Shown: piece by piece, positions 44,522-55,566 of the stretch
Layout: each line of letters opens with the position of its first letter
Position numbering within the stretch: position 1 is the first letter of the stretch
Notes under the pieces: generated by a model
What the model was told of the DNA's origin: nothing
What the model saw: only the letters and a program-made list of their open reading frames with translations
Databases searched by the model: none
DNA from: Haemaphysalis longicornis
Lineage: Eukaryota > Arthropoda > Arachnida > Ixodida > Ixodidae
DNA length: 64,000 nucleotides
Direction of reading: 5' to 3'
Assembly: GCA_013339765.2 (NCBI GenBank)
Contig: CM023450.1
Span: 100,109,920-100,173,919, forward strand
Program-made: the position numbers and the translations under genes

Positions 44522-45280
44522 AAATACCCGGAAAAAGTTATCGACGACGCTATTGTGCGAGCCACCAATTAGACCGCAACGAAATCTGCAAGAAAAAAGC
44601 CCCCGAACGGGAACCCGCAAACTAACTTAGTTTTAACCCACTCATCCTCCGCTCCAAGAGTGTCAACCGTGCTAAAAAACATCACAATATCCTAATGCAA
44701 AGTGACCGCTTAAAAAGCATATTCCCCGAACCACCACGCGTTGTCTACCGGCGTAATAAGAATTTAGGGGACTTTCTACTAACTCTCGTATCAACCGACC
44801 GGCAACTACTGGCTGCATGCCCTGCAATAAACCCCGATGTAAAGTATGCCCACACATGACCACTACACAGCGCGCCACCAGCACGGCTTCAGACTACTAC
44901 GTAAATATAAAAGGTAACTTTAACTGTGACTCGCTAATGTCGTATATCTTCTAGAGTGCACTGTTTGTAGGCCAACAATATATCGGCCAAACTGAAACGC
45001 CCCCTCCGAACTACGGTCAATAATCACCGCTCTCATGCAAAAGCTGCCCTTATTTGCCCCTGTCAAGACATGTGAACAGTCCCGGGCATGCATTTGATCA
45101 TCTTAAAGCAAACGATTTTAGAATCCGCCTTCAAAACGCACCACGACCGCGAGGTTCGGGAATCTTATCTCATTTATAAGTTTGGGTCAGCACACTTGGA
45201 ATTAATGAAAGTTACCGGAAACTAACGTGCTTATCCCTCGAATAAACTTAGCGGCTTCATAATTTTTATAACTATGTTCA
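44522..45280 (+). pseudogene. Penelope-like linker and GIY-YIG endonuclease region, frameshifted
   Basis: Translation in shifting frames shows a linker near 44680-44860, then NVVYLLECTVC at 44936-44968. After a one-base shift, QQYIGQTET follows at 44973-44999. VVYLL...YIG is the Penelope form of the GIY-YIG nuclease core. Further text ends near 45240 (ESYRKLTCLS). The nuclease nicks target DNA for priming. At least three frameshifts or stops inactivate it. Confidence 0.82.
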
Positions 45281-45654
45281 TTATTCCTACCCTCGAGTTT
45301 GCCATCAGAATTCGCAGAAAACTCTCCTAATACAGCAGCTTTGTCTGTAGCTTAATGCGGCTCAACAATGCCATTTGTCCGGGAGAAGGAGGCCTCGTTC
45401 CCACCACCACTTAAGAATGTTTAACTCTTTGCTGATCTATTCATGTTTAACCTTTTGTGACCCTACCTATTTCCTGTTCGATTGCTAGCTTCTGTGAAAT
45501 GCTCTTTTGTGCCCCCTATCTATTCTCTTCATCCGCTGGGGGCACACCCATCTTCGCTTCCCCTAGAACCAGTCTCCCCAGCCACTGAATACCTTGCTGT
45601 ATACTCTTCCCTTTCTTTACAAACCGCGGTTGACCATTTTTCCCCCATTGTCTG
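45281..45654. other. 3' region of the Penelope-like element, non-coding
   Basis: No coding content. It connects the GIY-YIG region to the right arm. Confidence 0.5.
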
Positions 45655-46007
45655 AACTTGCAGCCCGCGCGGCATACGTTGACCCGTCATGGTGCACCTT
45701 GAACGCTGCATTGTTAACACGACCCCTTTTTCTCTCTCTCTGCCCCCCCCCCCCTTTTTTTTTTTTGTTGTTTGTTGGTTGATGTTGTAACGTAGGCGTA
45801 GCCTGACTGTATGCCCACTCTCCATTTGCGAAACATTTTCCATTCCTTCTTACAGTTTTATGCAAACCTATATAAGAAATGTGTTCAATGTTTGCGACAC
45901 CATAATCATGTAACTTTACTCTGATGAAGGCAAGTCCCATTGCCGCTACGTAAGTAAACATTGTTTGTTATTGTTCTTGCTGTGTATCCGACTCTTTACT
46001 TATACTA
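45655..46007 (+). mobile_element. Penelope-like element, right inverted arm (pseudo-LTR)
   Basis: Inverted copy of 43626-43976. Outer to the matching region, homology to the tail fragment at 43440-43592 continues to about 46045 (GTGAGTTTATCTTTCTC). The near-identity of the two arms suggests they arose together and recently. Confidence 0.9.
45911..45958 (+). ncRNA. Hammerhead-ribozyme-like motif with altered core
   Basis: CTGATGA (45921-45927), then a stem-loop AGGCAA-GTCCCA-TTGCC (stem II), then GCT where the hammerhead core needs GAA, then ACGTAAGTA, which fits a short stem III (AC-GTAA-GT) and a GTA cleavage site. Penelope-like elements are known to carry minimal hammerheads in their pseudo-LTRs. 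The GAA-to-GCT change removes core adenosines needed for activity, so I expect this one to be inactive. The same altered core occurs in the left arm (minus strand, 43674-43711). Confidence 0.55.
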
Positions 46008-46044
46008 TTTCTGCGCGCTTTGTGAGTTTATCTTTCTCTAGATT

Positions 46045-46045
<1 letters not shown>

Positions 46046-46133
<88 letters not shown>
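46046..46133. repeat. (TA)n microsatellite, imperfect
   Basis: Alternating TA with a small symmetric interruption near 46069-46082; outer flank of the Penelope-like element. Confidence 0.97.
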
Positions 46134-46137
<4 letters not shown>

Positions 46138-46305
46138 ACAACCATGTCCCTCTCAGTAACGTGACTTCCCAATGCGTTCATAACCGACCCACTTCTACGT
46201 CATACTTCCCAGGTGCATTCATTAGAGTTCTCGCGGCTACTAGCTTTCCTTTCTGCGTGTGTGTGTATATATATGTACGCATGTATGTTCGTGCATAGAT
46301 GTATT

Positions 46306-46306
46306 A

Positions 46307-46337
<31 letters not shown>

Positions 46338-46382
46338 CATACATACATACATACATACATACATACATACATACATACATGT
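46306..46382 (+). repeat. (ACAT)n microsatellite
   Basis: About 19 tandem ACAT units, with related GTATGTATGC text on the right. The open frames here encode only Tyr/Ile/His/Met/Cys repeats. Confidence 0.98.
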
Positions 46383-46470
46383 ATGTATGCATATATGCAT
46401 GTATGCACGTATATATGCGTATATGACAAGACTTGTGAGCGAGTTTCTTTATAGTTAACGAAAAAGGAAA

Positions 46471-46574
46471 TGTGGCACTAAACGAAGCGGACGAAGACAA
46501 GATGCGACTGACACGACAGATCTGTATCTCTCGTATCTCTCGTATATTTTCTTCGTCCACGTCTGTTTAGCGCC
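46471..46574. repeat. Imperfect inverted repeat, ~25-bp arms
   Basis: TGGCACTAAACGAAGCGGAC(GAAG) at about 46471-46494 faces CTTCGTCCACGTCTGTTTAG(CGCCA) at 46550-46574. The outer TGGCGCTAA word also occurs in the inverted repeat at 58189-58298 (TGGCGCTTAA). Confidence 0.6.
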
Positions 46575-46599
46575 AAGTTTCTTTTTCTTTAAGTATGCA

Positions 46600-49500
46600 T
46601 TTACACATGCATACATATCTGTATGTGTATGGGCATGTATGCACGTACATATGTATGCCTGCATGTGCGCACGTCTGTATGCATGTGTATGTGCGTTGTA
46701 TGTTGCATGCATGAATGCACGGTGCGCGCATGTATTTGTGGTGTGTGTGCATGTAAGTGCACTGGAGCGCACACCCACCTGATGTGTGCAGGCGTCACAC
46801 GTTACGGATGCAGCCCTCCCAGACTATATACAGCTGGCACTTTAAAAACTCTGACTCCTTTGAAGACCACTCAACCCACTACGCTGCCGCTTGTTTCGTG
46901 TCAGCGTCGCTTGTACTGCTTCGAGACTATGTAAGATGTAAGGTCGCGGCCCTTCTAACAGAATTCATGATTTCATTGAGTGTTTTGGATGGCAAGGAAT
47001 GCCTTATGCTAAGCGCAGCCCAGACTCGATGCCCGCTGATTTTTCGTTCATTCATGCTGATGGCAGCGTTTCTTGTAAGCCATCGCTTTATAGAAAATAA
47101 ATAATTCAAAAACGCCGCGCGCACTTGGCTTTCAAAACAGCCGGCATCATTCAACGATGTTAGCTGCGAAAAAAAAACTTGTTCCCCGTCTCGATGTGTG
47201 CTAGAAAGGACGTACGGTGCATTAAAATAAGCACTGAGCTAACCACTTCTAAGGCTGATTCGCAGCGATGGTGCCAATTGTGTATAGAGAAGGAAGAAGT
47301 TGGCCTCGGCTGAAAGGCCCCCCTGCAGCAAGACAATGAGCGTCAGCACTCTTGTCAGTGAAGCAGGTAGCCTTTTATAAAGGTGGTTAGAAATGGCGCC
47401 TCCGCACCGCCGCACGCTATAATAACATAAACAAATTAAACATGTCAGCCCTGAATACTGTGCACGCAAGACGAAGCTTTCTCTCTAGATCTGCCTCTTA
47501 TTACGCCACTAAAGCTGGTATTCACTGCCATTTACGCACATATCCACTATATTCTATTAGTTTTCCACTGTTTCCTGACATTTCAATCTCTTCGTTCATA
47601 AATGTGCTTCGAATCAACCACGGACCGCACCTTATACTGTTTGTCCCCAACTGTTCTGGTTCCCCGCTGGCAGAGATGTCCACTTATATTCTACACGTCA
47701 AATATCACTTCCATTAACCTGTCACTTTTTTCTCTTTGTTTGCTTTTTTGTAAGATGACGGTCACATTACAATTCAGTGCATCAGTGTCATGGTGCGAAA
47801 CTTTTGAGACGAAATATCTTTTAATACACGTAATACCATGCATTGTACGCCGCTTCCTCCGCAGTCGCTTAAATACTGCGAAGACGTGGACTTAATAAGT
47901 CGCGGAGATTTTCGGGACCACCAGCGCATAGGGTGTACACACTGTCTTATTTTGCAGTTCGTCGTAATCTGGCCTCAATGGCTGCCGTTGTTCTTGCACA
48001 AGTAAACTAGTAACGCGATCTCTGACGGCGCGGTCACGAATACCTAACTTGAAGTTATTTCCTTTTGTGTAGGCGAGCGAGACAGGTCCCGCTCATAAGC
48101 GCTGCTCTAAGCGAGATCAGCCATTGACAGCTCTTTCTTCGAGAGATTAAGGTGTCAGGCTAGACGCACGCACGAGCTTAACCAGAGTAAGCTTCTTACT
48201 CTCCCTACGCAATTATGCAAAATGAGCGATGGGCCAGCGCCAACATTCGTTTCCTTGTGGAGTTTACTCTCTTTAAGCGACCTCTTCCGCTACTTTTTTT
48301 AGCTAATGCGAGGTGCGTAACGTACTGCTCCTAAACTTCCTTCTTGGAAACTCTAAACTAGGTCCCCGTTAAACCCTTATGAACAGTTGCTGCATCAGCC
48401 CTGCTTAAAAACGAGATGCGAAAGAGTTGTTGCGTTTTTTTTTTTTAACCTAGTTTTTTTTTTTACTATCAGGGCTAGGCGTTGGAAAAAGGACTTCACC
48501 AGAAACCAAAAACTCCCTTTCATCGCGCAAAGCAGATTTTTTTAAAATTATAAGTAGTAGGAAAGAAGTGTTACGACACAAAGCTACGCGAAACAAAACA
48601 GAAAGCAGGATGTGTCCGCAGGCATAAGCTTCAGGCTGTTCTCGCCTAAATGAAAAATCTTCCGTCAGCTTGACACTAGCGGGATAGAAGCGAGTGTCTT
48701 CAATAGCTTCGTGAATCCTTCGAAGCACGGAAAAAAAGGCGAAAAAAATGAACCTCTCTGTTTGGAATTTTAGAAGGTATAAGGTAAGGAGACAAAATCC
48801 CCGTTATTGTCAGCTGGCATGGGCGTAGTATGGTCAATACTCCGCTTTGAGTCAAGTCTATATTACTTTTTCGAACTGCTGGCTCAAAGAAAACGTATTC
48901 ATCTTCGCAATGCCTCAAGTGCTGATACTTATTTGGAGCTTGCGTTTACAAAACGATATTTGAAGGTGATTCCATGCAAAAGGTAGCTGAGATCCTTCGC
49001 CCGCACCTGGAAACTTCGAAAGCGGTAGCATCTTAGATATGAGCCCAATTTTCTGTCTGCTTGCTGTGAATCCTATCTGCTTTAAAACACAGGAGAAAAG
49101 TTACAAACTTGTGCCAAAAAAAACAAACATGATTTTACCTGCGTGCGTTTTATGAGTAAACACACCGAGAGCTGCACGTTTGACTTGTTTGTAGACGAGG
49201 CTTTATTCCAAAGATTTCCGCGTCCTCATAAAGCGCACAGGGCTAAAACGATGCGAACAAATATTAGTTCATTACTTGGATCGCAACAGGCTCCTGAAAT
49301 TCATGTGCGTCCACATGAGCCCCGGATGCGCGAGGTCGGTCTCATACGCTAAGCGTCTCTTTGCACCCAGCAATCCTCTCGGCCGAATGGGAAGGCCAAC
49401 TTGAGTTCTACTTTTGATGAGTATTGCAGTATCGATACCTGTGTTCCTGTCGTGAGCTTGGCGTGTAGAAAAGGTTACCACGATCATTGCGACCAGTCAT

Positions 49501-49600
49501 TTTTGTCCGAAGGGGAAAAGGTGGTAAATGTACCCTTTTTTTTTTACAGAACCCGCCCGATCGTACCTGACTTTGTCGTGATCTTGGTTTTTTCTCTTAC
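46600..49600. other. Intron sequence, no gene recognised
   Basis: It begins with (GTATGC)-type low-complexity DNA (46615-46760). The rest is AT-rich with short frames. T runs at 48435-48466. Confidence 0.5.
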
Positions 49601-49604
49601 GCAG

Positions 49605-49699
49605 AGATGTCCAAGAAGACCTGCTGGGAGAATGGCACCTGGTTCTACAGCCAAGAATACGGCAAAGAGTACACAATCTACGACTGCGGCTCTCTCGAG
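49605..49699 (+). CDS. Class B1 (calcitonin-type) GPCR, hormone-binding domain exon 2
   Basis: Completes the hormone receptor domain. With the base from 28139 it reads K-MSKKTCWENGTWFYSQEYGK, then EYTIYDCGSLE. TC-x-ENGTWF (a conserved Cys, potential N-glycosylation site NGT, then W) and the closing Y-x-x-C are the family's last structural elements before TM1. In most members the Trp equivalent EWTNYT precedes the last Cys; here it is EYTIYD. Acceptor TTTTTTCTCTTACGCAG before 49605; donor GAG|GTAGGT after 49699. It ends at a codon boundary. An intron of about 21.5 kb precedes it. Confidence 0.95.
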
Positions 49700-49901
49700 G
49701 TAGGTGTTAACGCTTGATAGTCACAGAGCCCTATCGTCTGCTTCAGTGCCGTGTAGAATTTTTGTGGGCTGTTGGTTAGTCTCGAAGAAGGAGCATTTTC
49801 AGTAATACAATATAGGCCAGTTTTTTTTTTTTCTTACCAATCGCCAGTTGTCGCCACACCAGATGGATTCTCCACAACGAGAGCTCTAGCCATCAATTTA
49901 G

Positions 49902-49977
<76 letters not shown>

Positions 49978-50059
49978 GGTCGGTCGGTCGGTCGGTCGGT
50001 CGGTCGGTCGGTCGGTCGGTCGGTCGGTCGGTCGGTCGGTCGGTTGGTCGGTCGGTCGA
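49902..50059 (+). repeat. Compound microsatellite (TGTC)n-(GGTC)n
   Basis: A pure TGTC array (to about 49976) switches without a gap into a pure GGTC array (to about 50058, one TTGG interruption). It lies about 200 bp after the receptor exon. Apparent proteins over it are Cys/Leu/Ser or Asp/Arg/Pro/Thr repeats and are not genes. Confidence 0.98.
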
Positions 50060-51430
50060 TGTGCGCTCATTGGTGTAAGCGAGTGCTCGTGTGTATTCGC
50101 TTGCATGTACGTGGGTGGGAGTGTGCGTGTGAGTGTCCGCGTTTGCTACGCCCGCGCCCCTAAAACACGGCAAATAACGGAACGGAGACGCTCGCCATAG
50201 AACGAACGGATCCCAGCCTCGACATGCCCTACCAGCTGCCTTCCTCCGACTGAAATTAGCTCGTCTTCGGTTGTAGCAGTAGGAAAAGTAAAGACGAGCT
50301 CAGGTCGTCCACAGCAGGCAGGAAGATAGAGGCATTTAATGATGTGCACACTAAACATCAAGGCTCCTTACTGATTTGCGCGTTGCATATTCTATGGCAT
50401 TTCCTTTTTAGGTTCCCTATAAAAAGAATGCTGCGGGTAACTAGAAAAAAAGGCTTACGTTTAGCCCCTCAAAATCCTTTTGGCGTAAAACAAGATATTG
50501 CGACTATTTTGCGAGCATTTAAAATGGCCAAAGTGGAGTTTACAGTATGACTCGAATATAGAGATGAGAGGATCATAAAGACAGGTGTATAGCTATTTCT
50601 AACTCTGGTTTTACTTGGGTCGTTCTACAATGATCACTCGGTTGGTTTCGTCGACTGGCTGCAGCTTTTCTTTAAAAAACAACACGGGAGGCGTCTGAAG
50701 CGCAGCACCGCGGAACGATTGCTTCTGACGATTGGAACCTAATAAGCTTGTACAGAGAGTGGTTTTGACGGTGCGGCTGACGATTGAAAATAAAAACTAC
50801 GAGGCCACTGCCTGTGCCTCCCTATGTGCCATTGCATTTCTTTTTAAGCGCGGGCATCAAGAGTTGACCAAAGTGTGCTTACCGCTCCGTTTCGCTCGCT
50901 CTGATAGAGCGCCACTCAGTACGAACGTCAGCGTCAGACGTCCTGCAGTTTTGCTTCGTTTTACAGCAATGCTTGTATAGGATCGACTTCCAGCGTTCTT
51001 TCGTGGCGACTGCCGCAATTCGTAAGCAAAAAAAAAAAACAATCGTCCCTGTCTCCGTCGAAAAAGGAGATTATCCGTAAATCTAGAAGTAAATAATCAT
51101 AATTGTTTACTTGCCACATACAATACCACCAGCAGCACTGCATGATAGCTACGGGCACGAAAACACCAAAACGCTGATAAACATTTTGCAGAAAAGTAAA
51201 CTTTTAGAGCGCTTTGCAACAAGTTTTATAGGGAAAGCTATCTCGCTCACTTAAATGAGAGTGTAACCGAAACTATTGTTTCGCGTATTCATAATCATAA
51301 CACTGATGCTTTTGTTAGTCACATGACTCCGTGGAGTAAAAGAGATAAAGAAGTCATCGAAGCCCGCTAGAAAAAATAACTTGCAAAAAGGTACCCTCTG
51401 TGAGCGAGTGTCTTTAATCTTTAACCCGAA
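50060..51430. other. Intron sequence, no gene recognised
   Basis: Short frames only. Confidence 0.5.
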
Positions 51431-51434
51431 ATCT

Positions 51435-51497
51435 GATTGATTGTAGGGTTTAACGCACCGACGCAAAGCAGGCGATGAGGCGCGCCGTAGTGGAGGG
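51435..51497 (-). mobile_element. Severely 5'-truncated SINE tail
   Basis: Only the last ~63 bases of the SINE remain: TTGATTGTAGGGTTTAACGC, then GGCGATGAGGCGCGCCGTAG, then TGGAGGG. Near-identical TTAACCCGAAATCT (51421-51434) and TTAACCCCAAAATCT (51498-51512) flank it, a slightly diverged target duplication. This shows that it inserted in this truncated form. Confidence 0.85.
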
Positions 51498-51570
51498 TTA
51501 ACCCCAAAATCTTTAACTGCAGATCTGACGTCATAACAGGAATGAAACAAGTGTGCCTGGAAAGGATATA

Positions 51571-51930
51571 CAGTGGAACCCCGTTCATACGTTTCTCACT
51601 GGACCGGGAAAACCAAACGTAACAACCACGACAACGCAGCAGTGAGGAAACCTTCGAAAATGAACGAAAACACTGTAGCTCTGACTTGCAACCATGTATT
51701 TCTGCAACTTAGGCTTTCGAACCTAAAAAAAAAAAAAAAACTCGAGAATGTAGGATTGCCGCTTTTTGCGATCGCTGGAAAATACCACGCGTGGCAATGC
51801 AAGGTCCCAAGTGATGTCGATTCACTTCCGCGCTGGCTGCTTTTAGTGCTCTCTTCCGCGCTGGCTGCGTTTAGTACATAAAGCTTTTCCTGAAGGGAAA
51901 GGACCTCCCGTTTTCGCGACGCCATCAAGG
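51571..51930 (-). mobile_element. pogo/Tigger-type DNA transposon relic with transposase N-terminus
   Basis: The left end CAGTGGAACCCCGTTCATAC after TA (51569-51570) is a Tigger terminal repeat. Minus-strand translation from 51928 begins MMASRKREVLSLQEKLYVLN, the CENP-B-type DNA-binding helix, then decays. The right terminal repeat was not found. It differs from the 25610/28266 elements in its terminal sequence (CAGTGGAACCCC versus CAGYYAARCCTGG), so it belongs to a different subfamily. Confidence 0.8.
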
Positions 51931-52052
51931 CACGGCAAAGTTCGCGGTTGCAAGTTCAGCGGTGTTCTCAAAGCTTGAAGCGTACAATGACGACGAGAAC
52001 GCTTGCTAGTCACGCGGTGGTGCTTTTATGGCAAACACGCACTTCCAGCATT

Positions 52053-52109
52053 CGGAAGTTCCATAACTATAGTGCCTAGAATATACTGGGCACTATACTA
52101 TAACTTCCG
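52053..52109. repeat. Foldback: CGGAAGTT...CTATAGTGCC inverted repeat
   Basis: CGGAAGTTCCATAACTATAG(TGCCTAG) pairs with CTGGGCACTATACTATAACT(TCCG), leaving a loop of a few bases. It is a compact hairpin-type element. Confidence 0.75.
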
Positions 52110-52699
52110 ATGTAAGCGCAGTGATGATGGTGATAGCATAGAGTAACATAGGGCCATCTAGTGGTGACGAATTGCACCCACGGGCGGCTTCATGCAGTCC
52201 GCTCCGTAGCCAAGCCTGGCCAAGGCTCGTCAAACGTCAAAATGGCGGCCCGCGCATGTTGCCCGAGCTAAGCACTATACCCGGGCGGGTTCGAAGTGTC
52301 AGATTGCGACGGATGATCCGGGAACGTACTCTTAGCCACAACGTAACAGTGAGGATTTTATACGTAGGACTCTGTGTGAGCTACGTGACTCAAGTGCAGT
52401 GCAGTGAAGCAGCGGTTAGTGCAAAACTGGTGTATCCTGCTGCAGAAGACAGGGTGAAAAGAGCGGAGAAGGCTCGTTACAGTCTCGAGTTTGCGGCTAA
52501 TCAAACACCACGTGGAGATTCACAGGTCAAACATGTTTTAGATGTGAAAACTATAATAATTCTTCCAACATTATCATCAAATAAAAAGACAGGTGTGCTC
52601 ATGTTGTTTCCACGGAGACTATTTGCATTGTTCTTTAACCCTTTTTTCACCATTTTTCTTTCCCGGTACGGGTTCCGTTGGTGCCAATCAACGCTACAG

Positions 52700-52791
52700 T
52701 ATCACCGCTCCATGACCATCCTTTCGATCGTGCTCCATTCGCTCTCTATTATTGTCCTCGTACCCGCCATCTTCATCTTCTCCTCTTACAA
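52700..52791 (+). CDS. Class B1 (calcitonin-type) GPCR, TM1 exon
   Basis: Encodes YHRSMTILSIVLHSLSIIVL and VPAIFIFSSYK: a short juxtamembrane segment, then a hydrophobic helix with the S-x-S/HSLS pattern and basic/aromatic exit of class B TM1. The acceptor AACGCTACAG before 52700 has a weak pyrimidine tract. The donor is AA|GTAGGT after 52791. It starts at a codon boundary (agreeing with 49699) and ends after two bases, completed by G at 54322 to give Lys. The same frame is open for about 176 codons upstream of the exon; see findings. Its assignment rests on phase agreement on both sides and on the fit between hormone domain and TM2. Confidence 0.85.
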
Positions 52792-52799
52792 GTAGGTGT

Positions 52800-53960
52800 G
52801 CTTTCTCTCATGCATGCGTGGTACTTTCATTGCCTTCGCGGGGAGCAGCGTGCTTGTGTTTTCATTGTAAAGCGGAAGCAAGGAGTTGTTGATCATTTTA
52901 CGCCAAATCGAAATTGGAAGTCGTTTTACTAACCGGAATGCGAGTGGTAGTGCTAGATCGTGTGGATCGCCGCTTGGCATTGCACGATAACAGACACACG
53001 CTTCTAACGCTTGCGCCAGCTGCTCCGCACAAAGGCTATCCGGGTGTTGCCTAGTGACGGTGTTTTCTTGCTCGCGCGGCATTCTTTCCCTACACGACCT
53101 TGACTGAGATGCTTCAGGCTCCAACAGAACGGCGTTGCTTCACTTCGATTGCCGAATTCCATACACCTACGAACGAATCTTCGAAATGAAGGCGTATACG
53201 CCCACGCGTAATGACAAGAAAGTAAACCGTTGACCCCCCTTAAGCTGTTGCTCACAACGCCTGCGTATTTTGTCATCCGCTGGAACTCAGCCGGTATACG
53301 CATGTGTTCAGAGACGAATCTGCACTGTTGGCAGCCTCCTTCCCACCTCGCTTTCGCCCCAAAACGTCAGAAAGGTCTGTGGTTATTTTTTTTTTCTATT
53401 AGTTGCTGACGATCCGACTAGGAAAGTGTCATTTTGACGCCATTGCCCTTGGCTTTCAGTGAAAAGATTCCAGTTTTGTTAAGAATCGCTTTCTTTAAAA
53501 CGGATGTGATGGGAACAAATAGGCCATCAGGTCACCACCATTATGTCAACGAGATAAATAGAAAATGGTTAAGGTATACTCATTCGAGGGAGAAGAAAGA
53601 GTTATATTCATAGAAGAAGATAGTTTATTCATCTACCTCTTCAAGCATTTCCTATTTTAGGCTAAAGATTGGACCTTCTGCATGTCAGTTTACCATTACT
53701 TTCGATTTTTTCCTAATCATATTTAATCAAGCGACGGAGCTTTCCGAGCAAAGTTCCGGGAGAGTACTTTGCAGGCTCAGGCTCATTGAACAAGACAATG
53801 TCGACCGCAAATCTCAAGTGGTTAAAATATCCACCATTCCCGTCGTATGCCGGAATTTTCCTAATCAATCCAGCTCTCTAATTCACTTCTTGGCAGGCTG
53901 TAAACAATTGTGGATATATAGTGCATTCTTGCCTAGCACCTTACCGATATGGAAATGCAA
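52800..53960. other. Intron sequence, no gene recognised
   Basis: Part of a 1.5-kb intron. No frames of note. Confidence 0.55.
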
Positions 53961-53966
53961 TATACT

Positions 53967-53992
53967 GTTGAGATAAACTACTTTATCTCAAC
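53967..53992. repeat. Perfect 11-bp inverted repeat, 4-base loop
   Basis: GTTGAGATAAA, CTAC, TTTATCTCAAC. The arm matches the outer arm of the hairpin at 36760-36791. Confidence 0.9.
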
Positions 53993-54321
53993 CACTTACA
54001 GTACCAAAGTATTAACCAAACACGGTGCATTTGGGTGACAGAAAATATATTAATTCGAGTTAAATTACCATAATAATCATTTTGAAACATTCTACGTCAT
54101 CGGGCAACCACCACAAACTTCTGAACATCGCACCTACGCAAGTTCCAACATCATACGTGTGCATTTGCACAAGGACGGCAGTGTGAGCTTCCCCTGGTTT
54201 CTGTAACCAACGTAAGATAAGCCCACTATGGTCCAAGCTGAAGACCTGCCTTAAAACCATGTCTAATAACCATTCACTTGTATAACCATCGTGTACGACC
54301 GTCTTCGCGTCGCGCTCGCAG

Positions 54322-54466
54322 GCAGCTTCAGGTTCACCGAATACTTCTGCACAAGAACTTCTGCGTCGCCATGGCGCTGTACGACATCAGCGTCATCCTG
54401 GTCGACTCGCTTTTCATCCTGGACCACGTCAACGAAGAGAAGAACATACGGGTCGAGCAGAACCCG
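54322..54466 (+). CDS. Class B1 (calcitonin-type) GPCR, TM2 and first extracellular loop exon
   Basis: With two bases from the TM1 exon it reads K-QLQVHRILLHKNFCVAM, ALYDISVILVDSLFILDHVN and EEKNIRVEQNP. RILLHKNF is the class B R-x-x-x-H-x-N-F signature at the start of TM2 (the His is the conserved TM2 position). The hydrophobic stretch to LFIL spans the membrane, and DHVNEEKNIRVEQNP is the first extracellular loop leading to the TM3 Cys. Acceptor GCGTCGCGCTCGCAG before 54322; donor CCG|GTAATG after 54466, at a codon boundary. No stops. Confidence 0.95.
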
Positions 54467-54784
54467 GTAATGGAGCCGCCTTCGCTTTCTCTCACCTTCC
54501 GACCCGCTTCGTTTGTGCACTCGTACTCTCTCGCCGGTTCTAGGTCACAAAAATACTTAAATGGACCCTGCAGCACTTACCATCGACTACTTGGAATGTA
54601 TTTTGGGGTAAGGAATATTGTCCCAACAATCTCCACCCGCAAAAATTGTGAAAATCCGTTCACTATCGCCGAAACTACAAGCGTTAAGAAGTCGCGCATA
54701 ATGGCTCCCTTTCAACTCAACCGCGGACAACGCGCCGAAAGCTGCCCCCTGTCACCCCGGATAGGTCGGCAAAACAGAAAGAAC

Positions 54785-55170
54785 TCACTCAAACTCAATC
54801 ACAATTTTTTTCATTCACGCTGTACTCAATCAAACTCAGACTCAAAAACTTCGTCTGTTTACAAAATCACTCGTACTCACTCATCAAATACTCATTTGTA
54901 ATCGTACTCACTTGTACTCAAACTCATTTGTCCTCACGAGTATTCGTACTCAATCTGTACTCATGAGTACTCACTCTGTACTCATGAGTACTCAATCTGT
55001 ACTCATGAGTACTCAATGAGTACTACTGCTCGTGAGTACTACTCATGAGTACTACTCATTTTTCACTCATGAGTACTACTCATTCTGCACTCATGAGTAC
55101 TACTCATTCTGCACTCATGAGTACTCAATCTGTACTCATGAGTACTCAATTTGTATTACTCACGAATAAT
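54785..55170. repeat. Palindromic ACTCATGAGT array, block 1
   Basis: Begins as a degenerate ACTCA(A/C)-type repeat and becomes an array in which CTCATGAGTA recurs at least eight times, often in AGTACTCATGAGTACT, a perfect 16-bp palindrome. Spacers are CAATCTGT, ACTCATTCTGC and similar, giving a period of about 20-21 bases in places. Confidence 0.95.
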
Positions 55171-55560
55171 CAACTTATCTGCACTGTTAGCTAGGTCGTA
55201 GCTCGAATGAAAGACTAAGTAGAAAAAATAAATTGTTTAATTGATTAAAAAAACACAGGTTACATATAAATCAGGACAGAGGAAGAAAACGTCTGACGCG
55301 GTGCACTGTCGTTGGGCGACTTACTGCGCGAAGGCAAGTACATGTGAGAAAGCGAAACGGAACGTAAGCACTCGCGTTGCGTCTGGCGTCTCCTCTTGTT
55401 CTCAGGCCGGGTCGGGCTCAGGGGAGCTCGGGGTTGTCGGTGCAGCCGTGGCCGTAAACTGCGTTTTTCTGTGTGTCTTCGGGTGGCAGCTTTTGTCGTC
55501 CGTTTTCTTGTTTGCACTACTGTTTGCACTACTGTACTCAGGAGTGCATATACTCAAGAG
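55171..55560. other. Segment between the two palindromic arrays
   Basis: Contains a GC-richer 270-base stretch (55290-55530) with frames on both strands, including hydrophobic text at 55440-55560 (plus). No domain recognised. It separates two halves of an otherwise similar array, so it may be an insertion. Confidence 0.4.
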
Positions 55561-55566
55561 TCACTC

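Noticed and set aside
46200..46800. Several overlapping frames with Tyr-Ile-His or Met-Tyr-Val-Cys repeats
   Set aside because: Translations of (ACAT)n and (GTATGC)n simple repeats.
49772..50200. 142-codon frame rich in Cys-Leu-Ser-Val and Gly-Arg-Ser
   Set aside because: It is the translation of the TGTC/GGTC microsatellite. The antisense frames are the same artefact.
52172..52699. Treating the open frame upstream of TM1 as coding
   Set aside because: No domain and no upstream splice evidence, and the phase-0 acceptor at 52700 already fits the receptor. Kept only as a question in the findings.
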